DNA of 64,000 bases from Gavia stellata (lineage: Eukaryota; Chordata; Aves; Gaviiformes; Gaviidae). A model generated the notes under the pieces. That model saw nothing but the letters and a program-made list of their open reading frames with translations. It did no database searches and had not been told where the DNA came from. A program made the position numbers and the translations under genes. The DNA is taken from the NCBI RefSeq assembly GCF_030936135.1, contig NC_082619.1:1057208-1121207 (forward strand). Direction: 5' to 3'. This document shows, piece after piece, positions 10,681-20,624 of the stretch; position 1 is the first letter of the stretch; each line of letters begins with the position of its first letter.

Positions 10681-13600
10681 CTACCGGCCCGAGGCTCCCT
10701 CCAATTCATAGCCCTCCGTCTTCATGTCGTTCAGGCCCAGGTCTTCGTTCTGCTCAAACGTACGCTCGTAGCGCTCCACTTTCAGCTCCGGGTCCTCTTC
10801 TGGGGCGTAGACGTTCTGCGGGGTGAGACAGAGGCCTCCTTCACACCCCTCTTCCCAAAGTCTGGGGCGCCGGCACTCCTCAGCAGCACCCCGGCAAGAG
10901 GCTTCAGACAAGATTCACACCCCACACACCCCACCCCCCAAGGGCAAGACTTCTCCATCACCCCACAGAGAGCACAACTCAGGCCAGACCAGACCACCAC
11001 CTTCCCAGCCCCTGATCCCGGGGAGCAGGCACAGCTCCCGCCTTCCTTCCCACAAAGCCACCAGCAGTTTCCTTTCCCTGGACAGAGCCTGCAGCAACCC
11101 ATTCGCTACCAGAGCCCCAAAGGGAGCCCTGCCTGCCAACACACATCAGGGAAATAAAGAAGATCCACTCAAACTGCTCAGGAGACCTCAAGGAGTCCAT
11201 CTTTCAAGCGCACAACACTGTACCTGAAGATAGCTGTTGCCTGCAGGGTCATCCATGATGAAGTGAGCCTTTGTCTTTCCCTCTGTGATCTGCAGAAAGA
11301 GAGCACGTCCAGGCGTTAAAGCTCTTTCTGATCCTTCAGCACTTCTGGCACCAAGACATTCGCAGCATGCTTTAGACCGTTCTCACGTTTTCCTCAGTTA
11401 AAAAACAGTTAATAGCTTGATAAAACAAGCGAGGACACGGCCAGGCAAGCGTGGAACAGCTAGAAAAGGTAAGGCAATGCTTGCCAAGGAGGTTCTGTTA
11501 AACATACTTCATAGCTGCAGTGACAGTGGCAACAACCACACTGCAGAGCACGGAAAATTAAGAGAGTGCGCCCACCTCATGCAGTTTCCCAATGAACTCT
11601 TGCAGCTTTTCCGTTTTGCTGGGCGTAGAGCTGTCCCCCAGCGTGAAGGGGTTTCTCTCAACCTGGAAGAGCAGACCCACTCACTCAGCCAGCTGTGAGA
11701 CACCCAGCCCCACAGCCAGGCCAAATATCCACGCAGTGGGGTCTGAGCTCCACCAGGCAGCAGCGCAGGACCGCTCACCAGGTCTCTGATGTCCTTCAGC
11801 AGCCCTTCCAGCGTGGTGAACTTCCCGCCCAGCGCTCCCATCCCCAGCTCGAACTCCAGCTCTGGGATCTCCACGCTGCACGTCTCTGACTGCAAGGGCA
11901 AGCACCCCGTGAGTCCCCACAGATGAACGGCTGGGCCCCACGCACCCACCGCGGGAGGACGGGGCAGCTCTCCAAAGGCACCGTACCTTTAGGATATCCC
12001 TTGTCATGTCGGAAGGGTCTGTAATCCGAAGGGTAATCCTGGTGCCTTGCGGTTCAATTGCTCCTCCGGACTTCACCTAGGAACACCCAGCAGTCAGCTT
12101 CATGGACTTGTATACTTAAATCACGCCATGACGCTTTAAGAGGGTCTACTCCGGCAGCTCAGGGGCCACTTCAAACCTGGGGACGGTGCCTTAACCCAGG
12201 GGACTTGAGCAGGTGTGGAGATGGCTGAACAGAACTCTTCATGATCAAATTCTCCTCCTTCACTCGTTTAGGAAGGCAAGTCAGACCCAGCCCAGCCTCG
12301 CTGCACGTGCCAGCCTCTGCACAGCTCACGTACGGTCTGGCCCCCACCCAGAAGCAAGCAAGGCAGCTCTACTACACCCAGCGCAACGCACCTCATGACA
12401 CCGCCCGTAAATCCAGCCCCCCTCCTGGCCTGCCTTCCCAAACAGCTGCATTGTGAAGCCCAGACCAGGGACTCTGAGAAACACCTACCCACGGAAGCAC
12501 AGAACACCACTCCCCCTCCCACCACCCCACCAAAAAAAAGGGTCAGTAGTTTTCTGGCTCACCTCATTTGTCCTGTGCCCACAGGAGTCACAGTTTGTGG
12601 CCATGATAATCACCTCCTTGAAGTGTGGGATTTCTGGAGCAGACAGTCAAGGAAAACTCAACGAAAGGAAAGTCTCAGAGAAGCAGCCCGCACCCTCTTT
12701 GTGGCCTCAGTCCTTCCTGAGGTATTGCAGGAGCTTGCTAGGAAGTTGTGATTGGCACTGAGACAGACTGGCACCCTGACAGGCTCTACTAGAAATAATT
12801 TCTTCAAGCCTTACAGGTGCAGCAGGAAGAGACATGGGTCAGCAGACAGAGTCTCACCCCCACGCTGGCCTCTGTGGAGACCGCCGGTGAGGGCACCCAT
12901 CTGCGCCCACACGCTCACTCAAAGGATACGCACTAACTTCATATTTGTGTTAGCTGGAGCGTTGCACTCGGGGCAGTTGGTGTTGAACTGCAGCACCTGG
13001 GTCACAGGAACGGAAAGGAGAATCAGAGAGTCCCAGCTAGCCTGTCCCAGGTGCCAGAGTCACCCAGGCACTGCAAAGTCACCCACCTCATTCCTCAGAT
13101 CCTCCGCAGAATCAGCTGGCTTCTCATCCAACTCCTCTCCCTGCAAGAGGGGACACCAGAAGCAGCATTAACTTCTGGTTCCTTAATTCACGGTCTCCCA
13201 GAGAGCGAGGGGACTGATCAGCCCTGCTCCCCCAGGCCAAGAGCACGCAAGGGCCCGCTGGCCTCGTGCGTGCAGCAGGCCAACAACACGGCAGCAGCTC
13301 CCCGTTACCTCCAGTCCCAGCAGGGCAGCCTGCTGGGGAGTCCTCCTGTAGTGAGTGACCACGAGAGCGTCATCCTTCCGCGGCGCATGAGGGTTCTCCA
13401 CAAAGCTGTTCCCTGAAGGATCGTCTATGATCTACGGGGGAGCGAAGCCTTAGGAAGCCATCCCGCGCTCCCCCCGTGTGGAAAGGGGCTGCACTCTTGC
13501 GCATACTCACAAAGGTGAAGGGGGAATGTACTTCTTTCAGCTGCTTTAGTTTACCAATGAACTCATCTATTTTATTTGCTACCTCTTCATCTGTCGCCTG

Positions 13601-15304
13601 CAAAAGAGGACACGTTTCAGACCGATGCCAGGGGCAGCCCAGAGCTGAAGCCAACACTGACAACAGCGCAAACCAGAGAGCCCATAACGCTCTTCTCATC
13701 AGCAGTGTACAATGCCAACAGGCAGAGGATGAACAAAATAAGCATTTGCCAAGCAGGCGTCCCTGAGGAGCTTCCCCTTTCACGGCATCTTACCCTGCGG
13801 ACGGGCTGGTCCTGCTCCAGGCCTGCGACAGCTCTGTCAATTATCCCTTCGATGGTGGTAAGAACTTTAGAAGGAAACAGAAGCGACAGCACCGTTAAGT
13901 ACACAACAACGGTGCTACCCAACCTGCCAGCTCCTACCGATCCCTGGCAGCCTCCAGACATTGGCCCGGTCAAGCTTATTTGACCCAACAGACAGGAGGC
14001 CAGGTCCTTCACCGGTGCCTACCACGCACCCGCCAGCACGCCGAGGGGTGCAGGCCGCGTACCCACCTCCCTTCTGGGTGAAAGCAGGGATCTCAAAGTC
14101 CAGCTCCGGAATTTGAGCCATAGCACAGTCGGTCTTCACCACTTCCCTGTTCATGTCCTGCACAGGACAGTTGAGGAGCGGCATTAGGATCCCCAAAAGG
14201 GCCAGGAGCTCCCACATGCTAAGCGACCACACTGGGGTCCGCAGCGCCCGCCAAAGTGACGGCATTAGCTCCAGGCCAGCTTTAGCAGCCTCTGTTTGCG
14301 GAGGAGCACGCCAGGAATATGCATGTGTTGGGCTTTAAATGGTTACTGCCAAACAAATAACGCTATTTCTCAAACGTCACAGAAGATGAACACTTTATTG
14401 CTCAAGCAAGACCAGCTTGTGAGTGAGAAAGGTGTGCACAAGGCACCTGTGAGGCAGCTCCCTGCTGCCCTGGCACAGGGGCAGTACCAGCCCCGCTGCT
14501 GGGGAAGGAGAGGGGAGCCCCAGCTCACCTGACGGGAGGTGACAGCCAGGGTGTAGCGCACGCCCTGCTCCTGGATCCTGCCTGCGGACTGGATCTCCGT
14601 GTTGGACCAGGAGCAGCTGTCGCAGGCGAAGGAGCTGACAATGATCTCTTTGAAGAAGGGGATCCTGGTGAGCAGGAGCCGCGTCACCCCCTGCGGCAGC
14701 GAAGGGCCACATGGGAACCCGAGTCCTCAGGGCGCAGTTTCCTCCAGGCCCCATATTCGTGCCAACATCCCCCCCCCGGGCAGGTCCCCAACCCCGAGCC
14801 CTGCCACCCTCCCTCCGAAACACCCAACCTCCTCTCACCTCCCAGCAGGCCCTGTCTATCCCCTCCTGCCTCCCACTGACCCCCTGCCTGCCCCACGCCA
14901 GCCCCCCAGAGCCTACCACACACACCCCCGCCCCGCTCCGGGACAAGCTGTGGCCCCCGGCAGGTCCCTCCCCGGTCCTGCCCCTCACTCACCCCGCAGG
15001 CCCCTGTACCCGGCCGCGGAGGCCGCTGTGGCCCTGGCCCTGGCCCGGGCCCGCCCCGGCCAGGCCCCTGTCCTGTCCCCCCGCCGGCTCCCGTACCCGG
15101 CCCCAGCCCTCTGAGCCCCGCAGGCCGCTGTGGCCTGGGCCTGCCCCCCCCCCAGCGCGCCCCGCCAGGCCCCGCCCGCCTCACGTTGCGGAAGCAGTTC
15201 ATGCACAGAGACTCGATCTCGGCCGGCCGCTGCTCGCCGTCCTCGGCGCTGAGGGGCCGGAACAGGGGCCCCCCCGCCGCCTCCACCGCCCCCAGCGCCG
15301 ACAT
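10681..15304 (-). CDS. ZPR1: ZPR1 zinc finger protein (14 exons, 444 aa)
   Basis: ZPR1 shuttles between cytoplasm and nucleus, binds translation elongation factor eEF1A and SMN complexes, and is released from growth-factor receptors on stimulation. Exons in order: 15304-15185, 14690-14529, 14157-14067, 13864-13794, 13597-13511, 13431-13309, 13140-13087, 12996-12930, 12633-12563, 12076-11987, 11889-11779, 11662-11576, 11289-11224, 10815-10681. All phases chain; the intron after exon 8 uses a weak GTATCC donor but restores the conserved KLVQIPHFKE. Two C4 zinc fingers are seen: C34/C37 with C63/C66, and C244/C247 with C273/C276. Each is followed by an A/B domain with the paired motifs [14 protein letters not shown] / [23 protein letters not shown] or [15 protein letters not shown] / [15 protein letters not shown]. 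The end [12 protein letters not shown] is family-typical. Human ZPR1 is 459 residues. Confidence 0.96.
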
Positions 15305-15360
15305 GCTGCTGCCGCCGCCGCCGGAACCGCTCCGCTCCCCGCCGCGCCTGCGCGCTGCAC

Positions 15361-15405
15361 GGTCACGTGAGGCGGGGCGGTCACGTGAGGCGGGGCGGTC
15401 ACGTG
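15361..15405. promoter_or_regulatory. ZPR1: Three tandem CACGTG E-boxes in the ZPR1 promoter
   Basis: An 18-bp unit GGTCACGTGAGGCGGGGC occurs twice in full and a third time in its first part. This places CACGTG palindromes at 15364-15369, 15382-15387 and 15400-15405, exactly 18 bp apart. Each GTCACGTGA core fits USF and TFEB/MITF-type bHLH-zip factors, and the joining GGCGGGGCG is a GC box. The array ends about 60-100 bases upstream of the ZPR1 start codon and just past the APOA5 poly(A) signal. The effect on transcription is inferred. Confidence 0.75.
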
Positions 15406-15446
15406 AGGAGGCGGCGAGGCCCGGCCCGGTCCGCGATGGCGGCGCC

Positions 15447-15452
15447 TTTATT
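15447..15452 (-). terminator. APOA5: APOA5 poly(A) signal
   Basis: Minus-strand AATAAA sits about 140 bases downstream of the APOA5 stop at 15591. Cleavage is expected near 15425-15430, within about 25 bases of the E-box array of the next gene. Confidence 0.75.
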
Positions 15453-15590
15453 GCGGTTCAGCTTGACCGAGCCGGCCCCGCCCCGCCCGGCCCCGCCGCC
15501 CGCGGCCCCCGCGCCCCCCCGGGGAGGGCCCGCGGCCTCCTCCCGCCGCACGGCCCCTCTGCCCCCCTCCTTCCGCCTCCCCCCGGCCCC

Positions 15591-17059
15591 TCAGTGGGCC
15601 TCGCCGCCCCGCTCGCTCAGGCTGTGGGCCAGGTCTCTCCAGAGGGCGTCGAGGCGGGCGTGCAGGTCCTCCACGGCGGGCGGGCCGTCCTGGAGGTCCC
15701 CCGGGTGGGAGGGCCGGGAGGAGAGCTTCAGTCTCATCTCCTCCGTCTCCTGGTCGAGGGCCCGGGTGAAGTCCTGGATCTGGAGGTACGTGTCCCTCCG
15801 GAACTCCTCCACCCGCCGCTGCACCTCCCGGGCCAGCTCCTCCGTGTAGTGGTCCGTGGGGGCCGGCGGCTCCCGCAGGCTGCCGGGGTAGAGGCTCAGC
15901 TTCACCTTGAGCTGCTCCAGGTTCCTCTGGATCTTCTGGTGGAGGTCCCTCGCGTTCTGGGTCAGCTTGGCGGAGAGCTCCTGGATGTGCTGGTTGAGCT
16001 GCTCCGGGCTGGCCTGGGCATGGGGGACGATGTTTCTGTGCAGCTCCTCCACGTTGCGGTGGATCTCGGTCACCAGCCTGTCCGCGTAGGGGTGGAAAAT
16101 GTCCTTCACCTGGTCTGTGTGGAACGCGATCTTGTCGGCGTAATGAGCCATGAACCTCTGGACCTCGTCCGCGCCCTCCAGGAGCTGAGCCGTCACCTCC
16201 CGGCTGGGCATAAGGTGTCGCCGGAGCTCCCGGGCTTTCAGGGACACCTGGTCCAGGAGCTCCTCGGTGAATGGTTGCAGCCGGTAGCGAAGATCTTCCA
16301 GGTGCTTGCCGACCTTGTGGTGGACCTCGTCCACATATGGGGACAGTTTCACTCTCAGGCTCTCCAGCTCTTTCCTGATGAGTTTCCGCAGGCTGTCCGA
16401 GTCGTGGTAGAGCCGGGGCTGGACGCCTCTGTTGAGGGGCGCCAGCTTCTCCAGGAAGTTTCCCATGTAGCTGACCCCATCCTGAATACTTTCCTTCAGG
16501 TTTCTGCACGAGAGAGCAGATGTAGTTACTGAGCACCCCTGACTTACTGCAGCATTTCCGCTATGCCCTAACACACCCATAATAAAAGCTGTTGGCAGCC
16601 CTGAGGGCCGTTCCCATGAGCTCTTCTGTCCCCAGGGAAAGAGGAACAGGGGCTGATGTGTGTCGGTGGGGCCTGGGGGGAGCCTGCGGAGGGACCGCAG
16701 GCGGTTACCCAGGATGGACGCTGCGAGGCAAGCCCCCAGAGCAGCGTACTCACACTATGTCCCTGCCCAGCTTGCTGCTCTGGCCGTGCTCTGGGCTGTC
16801 CTTGTCGCTCGTCAGCTGGCTGAGGTACTCCCAGAAGCCGCTCCTTGCCAGCTCGGCCGGTGACACTGCAGGCAGGAGAGCAGCGGTTAGCGGCGCGGCC
16901 GTGGTGCTGCCCACCCCCGACTCTGCCCTCCTGCCCAGCCCACGTCCCGGCTTTGCCCTGTCCCGCTGCCGCCAGCCAGCCCCAAGTGAGCTCCTCCGCT
17001 CAGCACCCACCTGGTAAGGTGGCCAGGAGGGCGAGGAGAAGCGCAGCCTTCAGAGGCAT
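15591..17059 (-). CDS. APOA5: Apolipoprotein A-V (3 coding exons, 357 aa)
   Basis: APOA5 is a low-abundance secreted apolipoprotein that lowers plasma triglyceride by promoting lipoprotein lipase activity. Coding exons: 17059-17011, 16865-16754, 16503-15591. The signal peptide begins MPLKAALLLALLATLP. The mature start keeps the GFWEYLSQ block (human GFWDYFSQ), and the last exon carries the amphipathic helices with KLSPYVDEVHHKVG, FHPYADRLV, VPHAQASP and the strongly conserved RRDTYLQIQDFTRALDQETEE. The human protein is 366 residues. An in-frame ATG at 17077-17075, 18 bases upstream and 9 bases into the exon, would add MQAQQT; I chose the downstream ATG because it begins the signal peptide directly and has A at -3. 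The segment aligned to the mammalian heparin-binding region is much less basic than in human (see findings). No TE or frameshift is seen. Confidence 0.95.
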
Positions 17060-17345
17060 GGTCTGCTGGGCCTGCATGCCGCCGTGCTGCGGGCAGAGAG
17101 AGCAGAGGAGCACGTTAGCTCATGCCGCGGTGCAGGTCTCCTCTCCGAGCGCTCACGGGTCGGTGGTCCCTGTGCTTCACGCCCCCCCTTGCTGCTTTCT
17201 GCAAGGCCCTCGCTCCTGGGGTCCCCCGTAACACAACCAGCACCCACGTGAAATGACCCCCAGCTCCTCTGGCCGGAGAAAGTTACACCAGGCGTGAGGT
17301 GCCCCTGCCCACACCGGCTCGGCGGGGCTGCCCCCGGCCCCTCAC

Positions 17346-17409
17346 CTGGCTACTGGTCGCCTTCCGTGTCCCTCCTGCTGGGAGCTGGCCCGCAGCTCCC
17401 TATATATAC
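17346..17409 (-). promoter_or_regulatory. APOA5: APOA5 TATA box and noncoding first exon
   Basis: A TATATATA run at 17401-17408 reads as a TATA box on either strand. Downstream on the minus strand is a clean donor (CCAG, then GTGAGG) ending a probable noncoding exon 1 at about 17375-17346. The 5' UTR would resume at 17086 after a CCCGCAG acceptor. The other apolipoprotein genes here have the same noncoding-exon arrangement, which supports it. The start site is estimated from TATA spacing. Confidence 0.6.
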
Positions 17410-18918
17410 ACCCGGCGGGAGGCAGAAGAGCGCGAGCGATAAGGCGCATCCGCAGGGGTAGGCTTTTTGGACCTCACTCCGTGTAAACACAACGTGGAGG
17501 TCCGCGGACGTTCCTGAGAGGTGACGTGGGGGCCGTCACCTGACCGCCAGCTGCCCCTTCGCCTGCCCCACACCGCTCCCGTCCCACCGCCCCGGCCAGC
17601 CTGACCTGGCCACGGGCAGCCTTAACCCCCTCGGGGCTGCGAGGCTGCGCTGCCCTGCCCCTCCCCGAGCATTTCCCAGGCAGAGATCTCGCGCCGGAGC
17701 TCCCCGAAGGCCGGCCGGCCGCCGTCCCGCTGAATCAGCCCTTGTTTTCCCTGCGATAAGGGAGCCCTGGTGCTTGCTTTGCAGGTTTCTCGGGGCGAGG
17801 CTGACCCTGCCCTCGCAGCCGACCTTCACGTGGCAGAGGAAGCGGTGCACGGGAGCTGCCGGGGTGGCAAGGGGTGCCGAGCAGCGGGACGGGGACGTGG
17901 ATGCGGATGCCGGCTGTGGCTTGCTGGCAGGCAGCTCCTGGCCTGTGGGCTTACAGCCCAAATTGGGGGAAAGGGAGCCTGGACCCCCGGGATGGGGCCA
18001 GGGTGGGTGCGGGAGGACGAGCCTGGCTCTGGCTGTGCTGGGGAATGGTGAAACGAGCACAGTGGCCATGTCTGCAGCCCGGACAAAAGACCACACCTTC
18101 CAGGTGGGCTGCCACCTTGCAAACCGCCAGCTGCACGGCCCTGCTTCCCGCCGGGATACCAAACCCGCTGCGTTTTGGTGTGTTTCCTTTGCAAGTTGCC
18201 TGTCCCCCAGGAAAAAAAAAAGGCAACTTTTTCAGCTCGTGTCTCATCCCCGTGAAGAGTGCCGGCTGCTGACGCCAGGCTTTTAAATCAGGAGAGCGCT
18301 GCTGTGTTTGCACTGAGGCAACCCAGCAAACAGGGACCCACTGGGACTGACGTCTCCCCGGCGGGGCTGGGGTGCGGGCTCCCCGTGGCAGGGGGCAAAG
18401 TCTGGCACACCGCAGGGGTGAAACTCCAAGCGGTCGCCAACGCTCCCCCGGCACCGAAGTCCACTCTGCTCCCTCGCCCGTGCGGACAGGCGGGGTTGCC
18501 CTGAGCAGCCCTGGCCGCGCTCCCGTCCCGCGGCTCCCGCCGCTGCAGCCCACGCGGGAAGTCCCTCCGTCCGTGGGAGTGGTCCTCGTGGGGCACCCAC
18601 CAGCAGAGCGGCTCGGGGCGCTTGCTGTGGCCATAGCTCCGGCCCTGCCCGAGCCGCCCAGCCGATGGGCTCACCTGGCTGCAACCGCCCCCAGCCCCTG
18701 TGCGGTGCCTGCATCCCTGTGCCAGGACCGGGACCCCCACCCACCTGGCCCCACCTCTGTTCGCTCTCCCAGGTGCCCTGGGACCCGAATTTGGGGGCGA
18801 TGCTGTCCCCCTGGAGCAGCTGGAGCTGGTGCCCCAGGCTGCCCGTCCCGGGGCAGGATGGCGGGGTGCTCCGGGGGAGGATGGACACAGACCAGCAAGG
18901 TGCATCACAAGGGGCCAG
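17410..18918. other. APOA5-APOA4 intergenic region
   Basis: About 1.5 kb of GC-rich DNA upstream of APOA5 and downstream of APOA4. Open frames here lack introns, domains and family resemblance. A run of ten A's lies near 18212. No repeat family or RNA gene was recognised. Distal APOA5 control elements would be expected here but I cannot point to one. Confidence 0.5.
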
Positions 18919-18924
18919 TTTATT
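18919..18924 (-). terminator. APOA4: APOA4 poly(A) signal
   Basis: Minus-strand AATAAA, about 90 bases after the APOA4 stop codon at 19012, giving a short 3' UTR like those of the neighbouring apolipoprotein genes. Confidence 0.75.
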
Positions 18925-19011
18925 TCTGCCGTGGGCAGCGGCCATGAACGCTCGCGGTGTGGGGGTACGGATGGCCACCCCGCATCCCCTCCCCATGGTG
19001 CCGGGGGGGTC

Positions 19012-20349
19012 TCAGTTCTCCGCCGGCTGGGAGGTGCTGAGGAAGGCGGCCACCTTCTCCCGCACCTCCTTCTCCAGCAGCTCCAGGTGGTCCTCCACAC
19101 CGGCGGCGCCCGAGTCCAGCTTCCCCCGCATCTCCTCCAGCCGCTCCACCAGCTGCCGCCCGAAGGCCTCGCCGACGGGGGCTGCCTGCTGCCGGAAAGC
19201 CTCCAGCGTCTGCCCCACACGCTCATCCAGCTGCTGGGCCAGGGGGGCCAGCCGCTGCCGCAGGCTCTCGGCGTCGCTGCCCGCTGCCTGCCGCAGCTCC
19301 TGGGCCAGCGGGATGAGCTGGGCGCGCAGCTCCTCCGAGCTGGCGGCCAGGCGGGCACGCAGCTCCTCCGCCACCCGCTCCATCTGCACCGTCAGGCTCT
19401 CCAGCTGCCGGTTGAGGCTGTCCTGCACCTCCTGGGTGTAGGGGCTGAGCCCCCGCCGCAGCTCCTCCACGCTCTGCCCCACCTGCCCCTTCAGCTCGTC
19501 GGCCAGGGGAGCCAGCCGCTCCTTCAGGCTCTCCACCCCGCTGTCGATCTGCTGCTGCAGCCGGTCGGCGTAGGGGCTGAGGGAGGCCTGGATGCTCTCG
19601 GCGTTGTCCTGCAGCCTGTCCCGCAGCTCGGTGGCGTAGGGCTCCAGCACCCGCCGCAGCTCCCCAGCCCCGCGGTCCACCTGGGAGCGCAGCTCCTCGG
19701 CGTAGGGGCTCATCTTGGCTTGCAGCTGGCGGATGTTGGTGCCGATCTGCTGGTGCACCTCGTCGGCGTAGGGCGCCAGCTTGGCCTGCAGCTCCGCCAG
19801 CTCACGCCGGATCTGCTCCTTCAGCCGCTGCGAGTCCTGCGCCAGCCGCGCCTGCAGCTCCGTGGCGAAGGGCACCAGCCGCCGCTGCAGGTCCTCGGTG
19901 TACGAGCTGACGCTCTGCAGGTTGCTCTCCAGCAGGGTGCTGGGGAGAGGGGGGCCGTCAGCACCCCGGCGCACCCACGGCACCCTCCCCTGCCCGGCAC
20001 CTCCCGGCCGCCACCGTGTCCCCCCCAGCCCGCGACTCCGCTCACTTGAGCTGCTTGGTGATCTCGGCTTGCTGCAGCTGGTCCACCGTCTCCTTGGCAT
20101 TGCTGCCCAGCTGGGTGAAGTACTTCCAGAGCACGCTGGCCACCTCGTCCGGGTTGACGTCAGCCCGTGCCCCTGCAAGTGGATGCTGGGATCAGCACCG
20201 GCACAATCCCGCTCCGCAGCGGCCCGGGGGCATCGGGTCCCCGTCCCTGCCCCGGGGCAGGACCTCCCTCCCGGCACCCGGCACCTGCAGGCCACCTCAC
20301 CTGAGACCGTGAGGAGCACCAGGACAAGGGCGGCCGCCTTCGGAGACAT
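19012..20349 (-). CDS. APOA4: Apolipoprotein A-IV (3 coding exons, 367 aa)
   Basis: A secreted intestinal and hepatic apolipoprotein of chylomicrons and HDL that binds lipid through 22-residue amphipathic helices. Coding exons: 20349-20301, 20172-20046, 19939-19012. The signal peptide [20 protein letters not shown] precedes the mature start [19 protein letters not shown] (human EVSADQVATVMWDYFSQLS). The last exon encodes successive helices marked by PFATEL, PYADEV, PYAEEL, PYATEL, PYADRL, PLADEL and PYTQEV. The C terminus ends STSQPAEN and lacks the EQQQ repeats of the human protein (396 residues), as expected for a bird (chicken about 366). The helix repeats make the antisense strand open over most of the exon; that is composition, not a gene. 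Confidence 0.96.
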   Translation of the reverse strand: MSPKAAALVLVLLTVSGEVACRCRVPGGRSCPGAGTGTRCPRAAAERDCAGADPSIHLQGHGLTSTRTRWPACSGSTSPSWAAMPRRRWTSCSKPRSPSSSSERSRGLGGTRWRPGGAGQGRVPWVRRGADGPPLPSTLLESNLQSVSSYTEDLQRRLVPFATELQARLAQDSQRLKEQIRRELAELQAKLAPYADEVHQQIGTNIRQLQAKMSPYAEELRSQVDRGAGELRRVLEPYATELRDRLQDNAESIQASLSPYADRLQQQIDSGVESLKERLAPLADELKGQVGQSVEELRRGLSPYTQEVQDSLNRQLESLTVQMERVAEELRARLAASSEELRAQLIPLAQELRQAAGSDAESLRQRLAPLAQQLDERVGQTLEAFRQQAAPVGEAFGRQLVERLEEMRGKLDSGAAGVEDHLELLEKEVREKVAAFLSTSQPAEN

Positions 20350-20496
20350 CCTGAGAGCTGGGGGATGCCTGCGGGAGCACAGAGCAGGGATGAAGGGAGC
20401 CCCGGGGGCCGGCAGCCCCCCAGCCCCGCACCGCCTGCCCCCCACCACAGGCGATGCAGCCACCAGCTCTCCCCACCCCTCCACGCAGCCGCTGAC

Positions 20497-20624
20497 CTGC
20501 GCTGCCACTGGGTGCGGGTACCTGCTGCGCCGGGGAGCACCCGGCCGCTATTTATGCAGCCTGAGCGCCCTCGGCAGCTTCCACGCAGGCCTGTGACACA
20601 GACCCCGGGCTTGGACTTTAGCAA
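20497..20624 (-). promoter_or_regulatory. APOA4: APOA4 promoter: TATA box, noncoding exon 1, HNF4-like site
   Basis: CATAAATAG on the minus strand (20556-20548) is a TATA box. A probable noncoding exon 1 ends at 20497 (donor GCAG, then GTCAGC), and the 5' UTR resumes at 20368 after a CCCGCAG acceptor. About 65 bases upstream of the TATA, 20612-20624 reads TAAAGTCCA on the minus strand, one base from the HNF4-selective CAAAGTCCA. The 16 bases around the TATA are identical to those at APOA1. HNF4 use is inferred from the motif and from the known control of this family. Confidence 0.6.

Noticed and set aside
9768-10826. A 352-codon plus-strand open frame over the BUD13 promoter and ZPR1 3' end
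   Set aside because: Arg/Gly/Pro-rich translation of a CpG island; no domain, and it overlaps well-supported minus-strand exons.
14394-14399. Minus-strand AATAAA inside ZPR1 intron 2
   Set aside because: It could in principle cause early polyadenylation, but a lone hexamer in an intron with intact splice sites around it is expected by chance.
15186-16532. A 448-codon open frame on the plus strand antisense to APOA5
   Set aside because: It lies over the amphipathic-helix exon of APOA5, runs across ZPR1 exon 1 and its promoter, and has Leu/Val/Gln-rich composition dictated by GC-rich helix codons. No domain or independent gene signal.
18700-20049. A 449-codon open frame on the plus strand antisense to APOA4
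   Set aside because: It mirrors the 22-residue repeats of APOA4 ([10 protein letters not shown]-type echoes) and crosses a coding intron of APOA4. It is a shadow of codon bias, not a gene.
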